Of a stretch of 18,564 nucleotides of DNA, positions 8,724 through 15,377 are shown piece after piece (the stretch's first letter is position 1; every line of letters begins with the position of its first letter). Source of the DNA: an uncultured Acidobacteriota bacterium (GTDB lineage Bacteria; Acidobacteriota; Thermoanaerobaculia; Gp7-AA8). The stretch spans positions 1 through 18,564 of the forward strand of contig CAMPKJ010000070.1 of NCBI GenBank assembly GCA_946887105.1. Reading direction: 5' to 3'. A program made the position numbers and the translations under genes. The notes below the pieces were generated by a model. That model ran no database searches and was not told where the DNA came from. It saw nothing but the letters and a program-made list of their open reading frames with translations.

Positions 8724-10613
8724 GCGGACCACCGGCAGTTCCACGAAGCTGGCCTGCTCGGGCGAGAACCAGATCCGCTGCGTGGCCGCGCGGTAGTCGC
8801 CGGGCTGTGCCTTGCCGATGTTCGCGACGAAGGTCTGCGGGTTGCGGTCGTAGAGCGGGAACCAGCTCGACTGCACCTGCACCATGACGCGGTGGCCAGG
8901 CAGAAACGTGTGATGCGCCTCGGGCATGCGCACGCGGAACGGCGCCACCTGTCCAGGCTCGAGCGCCTTCGGCGTTTCGAGACTCTCGCGATAGCGGCCG
9001 CGCAGGATCTCGCCCGACACCATCAATTGATAGCCGCCCAGCGCCGGATTCGCGCGCACCTCGGGCGGAAAGACGTCGATCAGCTTCACCACCCAGTCGC
9101 TGTCGGTGCCGGTGGTCGACGCGAACAAAGTCGCCGCGATCTCACCGCCGATCGCCAACGGCTCGGTGAGCGGGTCGCTGACGAACGTCAGCACGTCCGT
9201 GCGATCCGCGAAGGGACGTTGATCGTCGACCAGCCATTGCCGCCACGTCGAATCGGCGTTGTACATCGCCAGCACCGGACGCACGCGATACGGAACCGGC
9301 TTCGCAGGATCGGAAACGTATTCGGCGTACGCCGTTGCGCCTTCGCCGGCGGCGGGAGCGTTGAATGCGAGACCGCCGTTCGGCTGCAGATGCAGCTTCG
9401 CCGGCGTCACTTGTCCATTGGAAGGCCAACGATCGTACGTCCGCCACTCGTGCGTGCCCGTATCGAACGCCACCACCGGCGGCACCGGCTGCGCGGGCGC
9501 GATTCCCTTGAGGTGCTGATCCCAGAACGCCTGCAGCACTTTGTCGCGGAACCAGAGACTGGTGTCGGAGTCCCATCGCAATGCGCCGAGGGAGGAACCT
9601 TCGTGTTGCGATTGCCCGTGATTCCAGGGGCCGACCGCGAGATGCACCATGTCGTTCGCCGAGTCTTTCGCCTCGAGCGAGCGATAGACGGCGATGCCGC
9701 CGAAGTTGTCCTCCTGATCGAAGAGGCCGTGGACCACCAGCACCGGCACCTTCAGCGGTTTCGCCGCGAGGATGTCCTGCACCGCCTGACCGCGCCAGAA
9801 CGCGTTGTAGCTCGGGTTGTCGACGATCTTGCGCCACGTCGGCAGGCGATCCGCTTTGTAGCGGCGCGCCACCGCGTCCGCCGATCCGGCGGAGAGGTAC
9901 GCCTCGTACATGTCGCGATAGCCGTACGGCACGCTGTACTCGCTCTTCTTGTGCGCGCCCATGCTGTAGATCCACTCGAACATGGTCTGGCGGAACGCAC
10001 CGTTGTGGTAGAAGTCGTCGCCGATCCAGCCGTCGACCATCGGATACATCGGCACCGCCGCCTTCAGCGCCGGATGCGGTTCGACGATGCCCATCAGCGT
10101 GAGCCAGCCGGGATACGAAACGCCGGTGATGCCGACGCGCCCGTTGTTGCGCTCGACGTTCTTCAGCAGCCATTCGATGGTGTCGTACGTATCGGTGGGC
10201 TGATCGACCTTCCACGCATTCAGCGGCCCGCGCACGGGCAGCGTCATCACGTAATCGCCTTCGCTGTCGTAGCGGCCGCGCACGTCCTGATAGACGCGGA
10301 TGTATCCCGCGCGCAGCAGCGGTTCGTCCGCGACCGGCAGGATCATCGACACATGCGGGCTCTGCGCCTGCAGAGTCGGTTTGTCGGCGCCGTACGGAGT
10401 GCGCGTGAGGATGATCGGCGCGGGCGCGGTGCCTTTGGGGATGACGATGACGGTGTGCAGCTTCACGCCGTCGCGCATCGGGATCATCACCTCGCGCCGT
10501 TCGTGATCGAAGGCATCGGTGACCGGCGAGAAGTCCGGCGAGATCTCGCTTTGTGCGGCGAGCGGTTGCGCGAGAAAGGACAGAACGAGCAGAGAAAGCA
10601 CGAACGAGCGCAT
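8706..10613 (-). CDS. Exported CocE/NonD-type hydrolase (S15 family, alpha-amino acid ester hydrolase-like)
   Basis: 635 residues. The signal peptide MRSFVLSLLVLSFLAQPLAAQ predicts a periplasmic enzyme. An alpha/beta-hydrolase core carries the oxyanion-type Tyr in TRTPYG (about residue 74), the nucleophile in GITGVSYPGW (Ser about 166), the acid in VVHGLFDQEDNFGG (Asp about 299) and the histidine in VGPWNHGQSQ (His about 332). The FDQED segment preceded by an FWRGQA-type sequence is typical of alpha-amino acid ester hydrolases within the X-Pro dipeptidyl-peptidase (S15)/CocE group. The C-terminal part (about 400-630) is the jelly-roll domain of that family. The expected chemistry is hydrolysis of esters or amides of small alpha-amino acids; the natural substrate is not evident. 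An in-frame GTG at 10634 adds seven residues, but the ATG at 10613 gives the cleaner signal peptide. The stop falls inside a palindromic repeat. The gene follows the membrane protein by 39 bases. Confidence 0.9.
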   Translation of the reverse strand: MRSFVLSLLVLSFLAQPLAAQSEISPDFSPVTDAFDHERREVMIPMRDGVKLHTVIVIPKGTAPAPIILTRTPYGADKPTLQAQSPHVSMILPVADEPLLRAGYIRVYQDVRGRYDSEGDYVMTLPVRGPLNAWKVDQPTDTYDTIEWLLKNVERNNGRVGITGVSYPGWLTLMGIVEPHPALKAAVPMYPMVDGWIGDDFYHNGAFRQTMFEWIYSMGAHKKSEYSVPYGYRDMYEAYLSAGSADAVARRYKADRLPTWRKIVDNPSYNAFWRGQAVQDILAAKPLKVPVLVVHGLFDQEDNFGGIAVYRSLEAKDSANDMVHLAVGPWNHGQSQHEGSSLGALRWDSDTSLWFRDKVLQAFWDQHLKGIAPAQPVPPVVAFDTGTHEWRTYDRWPSNGQVTPAKLHLQPNGGLAFNAPAAGEGATAYAEYVSDPAKPVPYRVRPVLAMYNADSTWRQWLVDDQRPFADRTDVLTFVSDPLTEPLAIGGEIAATLFASTTGTDSDWVVKLIDVFPPEVRANPALGGYQLMVSGEILRGRYRESLETPKALEPGQVAPFRVRMPEAHHTFLPGHRVMVQVQSSWFPLYDRNPQTFVANIGKAQPGDYRAATQRIWFSPEQASFVELPVVRVPSPR

Positions 10614-10652
10614 GCGCGGGATGATACCTCGCACGTTTGCGCGGGAACGAAA

Positions 10653-12119
10653 TCAGCCGCCCAATCGCCGGTTCTGGACCTCGCGCTTCGCGCCCTTCAA
10701 CGTGTCCAGCGCATTGCGATCGGGAGCGGGATGGCTTTCCATCGTGACGATCGCGCTGTCGATGACCCTTTCGATCGCATCGAGATCCGTGATGGCCAGT
10801 TTTCGGGCCGCGTGCCGGAGCGCCCAGGCCGCGTGATAGAGGAGGAACGGCTTCTCGATGCCGAACCGTCCACCGAGCCACTCCAGGTACGTGCGGCTCG
10901 GCTGCGCTTCGAGGAATGAGATCGCCGCCAGACGCAGTCCGGGCGACAGCGACAGAACCAGCGACGGCAAGAGCTCGTAGCATGCGCGCCCCAGGGTGCG
11001 CATCTTCGTGGCCACGACTTCCATCGCTCTCGTGCGCGCGTTGCCGGCCGACATGGCGTTGCGCACCGCCTCGTACTCCTGCGCCAGCGCCTCCACCTGC
11101 TCCCACAGATGCGCCGTATCGGTCTTTTCGGCCAGGCGCTCCACACGCACGGCCGCAACCTGCTCCTGCGGCGAGATGGGATCCACCTCGGAGCTTCCGG
11201 CTCCGACCGTGACGCTCGTGGCGCTCTGCGCACCGACACGGTCGATCTCACGGCGGATCCCCGCCGTGGCATTCGCAACCTGCGTCGACCGCACGAATGC
11301 GAGCGCGAACGCGCGCGCGAGATACAACCGCGTGAGCAGGTATCCGAGCATGAAGCCGCAGAGGGCATACGTGGCCACGATCGCAAAGGCGAATCCGTAC
11401 TGACCGCCGACGGCGGGCGCGATCTGCCCGACGAACGAGCGCACTTTGCCGGGCAATTTGTCGAGATTGATCAGCCCGAGACCGACGATGATCTTGGTCA
11501 GCCAGTCCGAGATCTGCTCGAGGTTCGTGTTCACGCCGAAGGCGGACGAGCTCGCGACCGGTGACGCCGGCGGTGCAGGCGGTGCCGTCCCGCTCACGGC
11601 TGGCGGCGCGGCAGCCGCGGGCGCGGCCGGTGCCGGACGCGAGTCCTCCTGCAGCGTTCGGGGGATGCTGAAGAGGAAGCCGAGAAAGATTCCGCCGCCG
11701 AGCGACGCGAGCGCGATCATGAGCGCACTGCCGAACACCTGCGCGAATCCGGCCGCCTTCCACTGCAGCGCGTAGATGAACATCGCTCCGACGCCGACGA
11801 TCGCCACCCAGAGGAACGTATCGCGCGTCCAGCGCGTATCGCGAAGCAGATCGTCTTCGTCGTCCGGCGGCGGAAAGAGCAGGGCCAGATCGGCTTTCCA
11901 CCGCGTCGCGAATCCGATGATCGAAGTGTTGGCCGCGGTGAAATACCCCGCCACGGCCGCGAACCCGATCACGATCACGACGATGGCGAGCGTGATTTCG
12001 AACGTCGCCCCGGTCGTCGACGCGAGCCAGAAGGCAATGCCGATGACCACCACCAACAGCACAGCCACGACGGCGCCCGACAGCATGGCCCGGGCACTCT
12101 TCACCAGTGAGTCAGCCAT
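10653..12119 (-). CDS. Polytopic membrane protein with an NTNLEQISDWLTKIIVG motif and a helical cytoplasmic tail
   Basis: 488 residues from the ATG at 12119. Likely membrane segments lie at about 12-34, 41-60, 102-119, 128-151 and 242-264. A Pro/Ala-rich linker (about 160-193) separates the fourth from the motif GVNTNLEQISDWLTKIIVGLGL (about 195-216), which precedes the last membrane segment. From memory, this motif occurs in three-helix membrane modules associated with YEATS-like domains and STAND/conflict-type signalling proteins (called YLATT). That link is tentative. Residues from about 290 to the end are soluble and mostly helical, with a possible coiled coil (EQVEALAQEYEAVRNAMSAG) and no recognised enzyme motif. 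The start is set by GAGGTGA two bases before ATG. A GTG at 12149 would extend the protein through the hairpin and is less likely. The hydrolase gene follows at 39 bases. Confidence 0.75.
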   Translation of the reverse strand: MADSLVKSARAMLSGAVVAVLLVVVIGIAFWLASTTGATFEITLAIVVIVIGFAAVAGYFTAANTSIIGFATRWKADLALLFPPPDDEDDLLRDTRWTRDTFLWVAIVGVGAMFIYALQWKAAGFAQVFGSALMIALASLGGGIFLGFLFSIPRTLQEDSRPAPAAPAAAAPPAVSGTAPPAPPASPVASSSAFGVNTNLEQISDWLTKIIVGLGLINLDKLPGKVRSFVGQIAPAVGGQYGFAFAIVATYALCGFMLGYLLTRLYLARAFALAFVRSTQVANATAGIRREIDRVGAQSATSVTVGAGSSEVDPISPQEQVAAVRVERLAEKTDTAHLWEQVEALAQEYEAVRNAMSAGNARTRAMEVVATKMRTLGRACYELLPSLVLSLSPGLRLAAISFLEAQPSRTYLEWLGGRFGIEKPFLLYHAAWALRHAARKLAITDLDAIERVIDSAIVTMESHPAPDRNALDTLKGAKREVQNRRLGG

Positions 12120-12146
12120 GATCACCTCTCTCCATGAGAAGAGAGG
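12120..12146 (-). promoter_or_regulatory. Ribosome binding site held in a hairpin, upstream of the membrane-protein gene
   Basis: Reading the minus strand, CCTCTCT (12146-12140), an 8-base loop TCTCATGG, and AGAGAGG (12131-12125) form a perfect 7-bp stem. TGATC and the ATG at 12119 follow immediately. The downstream arm contributes the GAGG of a strong Shine-Dalgarno sequence, GAGGTGA, so pairing would hide it from the ribosome. This could be a translational switch or thermometer-like element. The pairing is visible in the sequence; a regulatory role is inference. Confidence 0.5.
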
Positions 12147-12212
12147 CACGAGAAGAAGATTTTCCTACCCGGACGGACGAACGGAGCGGCCCCACGCCGT
12201 GTTCTCTCGAAC
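12147..12212. promoter_or_regulatory. Divergent intergenic region, no clear promoter boxes
   Basis: This is the only divergent spacer in the window, lying between the minus-strand membrane protein and the plus-strand DUF1203 gene. Promoters for both must lie here or overlap the adjacent hairpin. I see a short A/T-richer patch (GAAGAAGATTTTCC) but no convincing -35/-10 pair and no Shine-Dalgarno sequence directly before the DUF1203 ATG. Confidence 0.3.
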
Positions 12213-12686
12213 ATGACCATCTCCATCACAGCGATCCCGGCGCCGTTCCTCCACCGCGTCCGTTCTGAAGACATCGACGACCTCGGGCAACCGGTGAAGC
12301 GCGTGATCGCGCAAGGCGGCGAGCCGTGTCGCGACGTGCTACGGCGCGCGATCGCGGGCGAAGAGCTCATCCTGGCCAGCTTCACGCCATTCACCAAGGC
12401 GGGTCCGTACAAGGAGTACGGACCGATCTTCGTGCTCGCACAGCCGTCCGACGAATCGGGTTCGAGGAACGAGCTCCCGCGCGCAGGCGGTCCGGCCGAC
12501 TACCTGCGCGAGCAGTTCGTGATCCGCGCGTATTCGGCGCAGGAGGAGATCCTCGATGCCGCGCTCGTGAAAGCGCCCGACCTCACAACGACCGTCGAGC
12601 GCTTCTTCGCATCGGAGGAGACGGCGTTCCTCCACGCGCGCTTTCCGACGTACGGATGTTTTGCGCTGCGGATCGATCGCTCATAG
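12213..12686 (+). CDS. DUF1203 family protein
   Basis: 157 residues, the usual length of the family, and the only plus-strand gene. Matching segments are GEELILASFTPF followed by YKEYGPIFVLAQ (about 50-77), FVIRAYSAQEEILDAALV (about 101-118), and the C-terminal PTYGCFALRIDRS. There is no signal peptide or membrane segment, so it should be cytoplasmic. The biochemical function of DUF1203 proteins is unknown to me. The ATG at 12213 is the first in frame, and no Shine-Dalgarno sequence is obvious. Its TAG stop overlaps the stop of the convergent DoxX gene by 6 bases, leaving no room for a separate terminator. It could be misjudged only in family name; coding status is well supported by conserved-looking sequence and codon structure. 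Confidence 0.87.
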   Translation: MTISITAIPAPFLHRVRSEDIDDLGQPVKRVIAQGGEPCRDVLRRAIAGEELILASFTPFTKAGPYKEYGPIFVLAQPSDESGSRNELPRAGGPADYLREQFVIRAYSAQEEILDAALVKAPDLTTTVERFFASEETAFLHARFPTYGCFALRIDRS

Positions 12687-13088
12687 CGCCGTTCGCGGAC
12701 CACGATGGAACGCGGCATCGAGCGCGTATCGCCCGCTGCCGCGCGTGGCGATGTAGAGGAACAGGAAGCAGTACAGGACCGCCGCCTCCCCTTCATTGAC
12801 GACCGGAAAGAATCCCTGCGGCGCGTGCACTTTGAAATACGCGACCGCCATTTCGCCGCTGGCGATGAACGCCGCGAATCCGGCGAAGAAGCCGAGGGCG
12901 ATCATCAGACCTCCCACCGCCTCGATCACTCCGGCCACTCCCATGAGCGAGGCAACCGGCACCGGGCCGTGCCCTCCCGGAGGGTATCCGAACAGTTTCT
13001 GTGTCCCGTGCGTGGCGAAACTCAGCCCCGCCACCACCCGCAGGAGTGTGTATGCGATCTCGGAAAAGCGTCCCAACCAGCGTTCCAT
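12681..13088 (-). CDS. DoxX family membrane protein
   Basis: 135 residues with four hydrophobic segments (about 12-28, 44-64, 66-82, 104-118). The N-terminal signature LLRVVAGLSFATHGTQKLFG matches the DoxX family pattern (R..G..F..HG.QKLFG). These small inner-membrane proteins are related to a subunit of the archaeal terminal quinol oxidase (thiosulfate:quinone oxidoreductase DoxD/DoxX). Most bacterial members have no assigned reaction. I chose the ATG at 13088 because the longer open frame upstream is Arg/Cys-rich and non-conserved. A GGAG lies ten bases upstream, in the loop of a small hairpin. The gene follows the cytochrome c fusion gene by 50 bases on the same strand, so it may be the last member of the copper/redox operon, where a quinone-linked role would fit (inference). 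Confidence 0.9.
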   Translation of the reverse strand: MERWLGRFSEIAYTLLRVVAGLSFATHGTQKLFGYPPGGHGPVPVASLMGVAGVIEAVGGLMIALGFFAGFAAFIASGEMAVAYFKVHAPQGFFPVVNEGEAAVLYCFLFLYIATRGSGRYALDAAFHRGPRTAL

Positions 13089-13090
13089 AT

Positions 13091-13111
13091 TCGTCTTGCT
13101 CCGAAAGACGA
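13091..13111 (-). promoter_or_regulatory. Small hairpin presenting a GGAG in its loop, before the DoxX start
   Basis: On the minus strand TCGTCTT (13111-13105), loop TCGGAGC, and AAGACGA (13097-13091) form a perfect 7-bp stem that ends two bases before the DoxX ATG. The only Shine-Dalgarno-like sequence, GGAG, is in the loop. A 7-bp palindrome can arise by chance, so the function is uncertain. Confidence 0.35.
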
Positions 13112-13138
13112 GCGGCGTGCAAGAGGCGCACCTCCTCC

Positions 13139-14344
13139 TCATTGGGCGCTGACATAGCGCGCCGTCCCGTCCTCCGCCACGATCCACGCGCCCGCCGCGC
13201 CGATACGCCGGTTGCGATGAAACGTGATGGGCGGCGTGAGGCCGGTGGGGAAGTCGTAGAGCTGTTCGAGGGCGGCGATGAGCGTTTCGCGCGTCAGGTC
13301 GCGGCCGGCGCGTTTGAGGGCTTCAGCGAAGACGGTCATGGTGGCAAACGTCGCCAGCTGCATCGCATCGCGAGGCAGCTCATGGCGCGCGGCGAACGCG
13401 GACAGTGCTTCGTGAGCGGACGGGGTGATGTCGGCCGGGATGGTCGGCGCGGCGCGGGTGATGCGGCGGCCGGGCGGCAACGGACGGCGCGTGCCGGCGG
13501 CGAGGATGCGCGGATTCCATCCGTCGTAATCGGGAATCTCCGCGTCGCCGAGGAGGACGAGCACGTCGTCGTCGCTGCGTGGGAAATCGTCACGCCGAGT
13601 CAGCGCAGCGGCGGCGGCAATGGCGGCGGGCGAGCCGTCGTGCTCGATGAAGATGTTCCATGACGGCGCGATTGCACGCACGAGTGCGAGCGCCTGCGTG
13701 GTGAGATCGGCATAAAGCGCAAACGACGTCGGCGACGTCGCGGCCGCGAACGGCGTGACCACCGGCATGCGCTCGAGCGGATCGACGTCGAGATCCGTTG
13801 CGCCGATCAGCGCGAATGCGTCGTCGGCCGATTGCGAGAGTCGCAACGTTCGTCCATAGATGCCGCCGGCGTCGTTGAGATCTTTCACGTACGCGGCCAC
13901 AGCGGATTGCATGAGCGGCGAGGTGGCGATGGTGATGGAGGTCTCGGTGACTCCGGGATCGGGCCGATCACGCGCGAGAAACGCGATCAGATCCGACCAC
14001 GCCTCGGCGGACATGCGGTAGCGCGGCATCACCGGCGACAGCGCCGTGCCGCGCGAGTCGACGCCTTCCGCGATCGCGCGCCGCAGCAGCGCTTCGTCGT
14101 AGCGCGGGCGCGGCTTCTCGAGATCCGGCGCGGCCAGCACGCGCCAGCGGATGTCCGGCGGCACGATCGTCCCCTCCGCGACGCCGCGCCGGTCGGGACC
14201 GTGACAACTCGCGCACGGCAGACCGGCCGCCGGAAGCTCCGCTGCGCCGGCCACGATCGCGGTCGCGGAGCCGCCGTTGAAGTAGATCTCACGCCCGCCT
14301 TTCTCCGCGGGCGTGAGCAGCGAAAGCACCAGGAACCAAATCAT
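13139..14344 (-). CDS. Cytochrome c domain fused to a type 1 periplasmic-binding-protein domain
   Basis: 401 residues. A short hydrophobic N-terminus (MIWFLVLSLL) suggests export. Residues about 16-125 are a class I cytochrome c: haem motif CASCH (Cys44, Cys47, His48) and the likely axial Met106 in ALSPVMPRYRMS, followed by a helix AWSDLIAFLARD. From about residue 131 (GVTETSITIATSPLM) to the end is a Leu/Ile/Val-binding-protein-like domain: YVKDLNDAGGIYGRTLRL, MPVVTPFAAATSPTSFALYADL and FATMTVFAEALKRAGRDLTRETLIAALEQL. The binding domain is shorter than usual (about 270 residues). No ABC permease or ATPase is nearby, so it is more likely a ligand-sensing or docking module than a transporter part. 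ATG 14344 overlaps the upstream stop as ATGA. AAGGAGG lies about 14 bases upstream. The longer open frame beyond 14344 is antisense-like and rejected. Confidence 0.88.
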   Translation of the reverse strand: MIWFLVLSLLTPAEKGGREIYFNGGSATAIVAGAAELPAAGLPCASCHGPDRRGVAEGTIVPPDIRWRVLAAPDLEKPRPRYDEALLRRAIAEGVDSRGTALSPVMPRYRMSAEAWSDLIAFLARDRPDPGVTETSITIATSPLMQSAVAAYVKDLNDAGGIYGRTLRLSQSADDAFALIGATDLDVDPLERMPVVTPFAAATSPTSFALYADLTTQALALVRAIAPSWNIFIEHDGSPAAIAAAAALTRRDDFPRSDDDVLVLLGDAEIPDYDGWNPRILAAGTRRPLPPGRRITRAAPTIPADITPSAHEALSAFAARHELPRDAMQLATFATMTVFAEALKRAGRDLTRETLIAALEQLYDFPTGLTPPITFHRNRRIGAAGAWIVAEDGTARYVSAQ

Positions 14345-14868
14345 GGTGCCGCGACCACCTCCTTGACCAGCTTGCGCACGTCGTCCGCCGGCGCGAGTCC
14401 GAACGCTTTCTTCCAGACGCCCTTCGGCTCGTTGCCGATGATCACCACCGCGGTGTGGTTCTCCTTCACGTCCGCGCTCAGGCCGAGCTTGCGCAGCGCG
14501 AGATTCACGTTCTCGCGATCGCCGGTCACGAAGCTCCATCCCGGCTTCGCGCCCGCTTCCGTCGCAAAGCGGCGCAGTTGCTCGGGCGTGTCGGTCTCGG
14601 GGTCGACGGTGATCGAGATCAGGTGCACGTCGCGGCCGAGACGATCGCCGAGATCTGTCTGGATCTTGCGAAACGTGCCGGTCATCACCGGGCAGCTTCC
14701 GGAGCACGTGGCGAAGAACGAGTTCACGATGACGGTCTTGCCCGCGATCAGATCGCTGTACAGGCGCACTTCTTTTCCATTCTGGTCGCGCAGTGGAATG
14801 TCGCCGAAGTACTGCAGGCCCGTTTCGCGCAGCGTGGCGGCGAGGAGCAGGGCGAGAAGAACGTTCAT
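14341..14868 (-). CDS. SCO1/SenC family protein, second copy
   Basis: 175 residues with the thioredoxin fold of SCO proteins, which bind copper and serve copper-centre assembly or thiol redox chemistry outside the cytoplasmic membrane. The metal motif is intact: FFATCSGSCPVMT (Cys55, Cys59) and the distal histidine in VKENHTAVVIIG (His138). The family hallmark VHLISITVDPETDTPEQL is present (about 81-98). The N-terminus MNVLLALLLAATLRE is short for a signal peptide or anchor and has no clear cleavage site. GAGGTG lies five bases before ATG 14868, and the start overlaps the stop of the first SCO gene as ATGA, so translation is probably coupled. It differs considerably from its neighbour outside the core, suggesting an old duplication with specialised roles. 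Confidence 0.92.
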   Translation of the reverse strand: MNVLLALLLAATLRETGLQYFGDIPLRDQNGKEVRLYSDLIAGKTVIVNSFFATCSGSCPVMTGTFRKIQTDLGDRLGRDVHLISITVDPETDTPEQLRRFATEAGAKPGWSFVTGDRENVNLALRKLGLSADVKENHTAVVIIGNEPKGVWKKAFGLAPADDVRKLVKEVVAAP

Positions 14869-15377
14869 CGCGACACCTCGGCGATCAGGTCCGCGATTTT
14901 CTCGCTGCCGGGAAATCCGTACAGCTTCGACCACGTGTGCGTGCGGTCGGAGCCGACGATCGTGAGCGGCGTGTGGTCCTGCGGCCGTGCGGTGGTCTGC
15001 CCGAACGCCTTCACGATCTTCGCGATCGCCGCCGGCGAACCGGTGACCAGCGTCCATTGCGGCGTGGTGCGGAAACGCCTGCTCCACGCCGCGAGCTTCG
15101 GCGGCGTATCCACTTCCGGCTCGATGCTGATGGAGATGAACTGCACCGATTCATGCTGCTTCTGCAGCGCCGAGAAGAGCGCACCCGACGACGGACAGAT
15201 CGTGCTGCAGCCGGTGTAGATGAAGTTGACCGCGACCGTGCGGCCCTTCACCAGGTCCGAATAGAAACGCACCTTCTTCCCCTCGTGCGTCACCACTTCG
15301 ACGTCGGGGATGTCCGGTGAAAACGAATCGGCGAATGCAGGTACGGCCAGCAGCATCACGAGCATCAGGCGGGTCAT
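14865..15377 (-). CDS. SCO1/SenC family protein, first copy
   Basis: 170 residues. The signal peptide MTRLMLVMLLAVPAFA is followed by a SCO domain. The copper ligands are present in FIYTGCSTICPSSG (Cys57, Cys61) and RPQDHTPLTIVG (His135), with the hallmark QFISISIEPEVDTPPKL (about 79-95). Family members deliver copper to, or maintain the thiols of, copper oxidases. Here the multicopper oxidase encoded two genes upstream is the obvious client (inference); no cytochrome oxidase gene is in the window. The ATG at 15377 overlaps the propeller-gene stop by 4 bases (ATGA), and GAGG lies seven bases upstream. The open frame continues upstream as a Gly/Arg-rich, unconserved stretch antiparallel to real coding sequence, so the start is set here. 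Confidence 0.93.
   Translation of the reverse strand: MTRLMLVMLLAVPAFADSFSPDIPDVEVVTHEGKKVRFYSDLVKGRTVAVNFIYTGCSTICPSSGALFSALQKQHESVQFISISIEPEVDTPPKLAAWSRRFRTTPQWTLVTGSPAAIAKIVKAFGQTTARPQDHTPLTIVGSDRTHTWSKLYGFPGSEKIADLIAEVSR

Noticed and set aside
8892..10919. Plus-strand open frame of about 675 codons
   Set aside because: It is antiparallel to the ester hydrolase and the end of the membrane-protein gene. Low-complexity, Arg-rich translation.
14345..14707. N-terminal extension of the cytochrome c fusion gene
   Set aside because: The frame is open but runs through the second SCO gene in another frame and gives Arg-rich sequence. The ATG at 14344 starts the hydrophobic leader.
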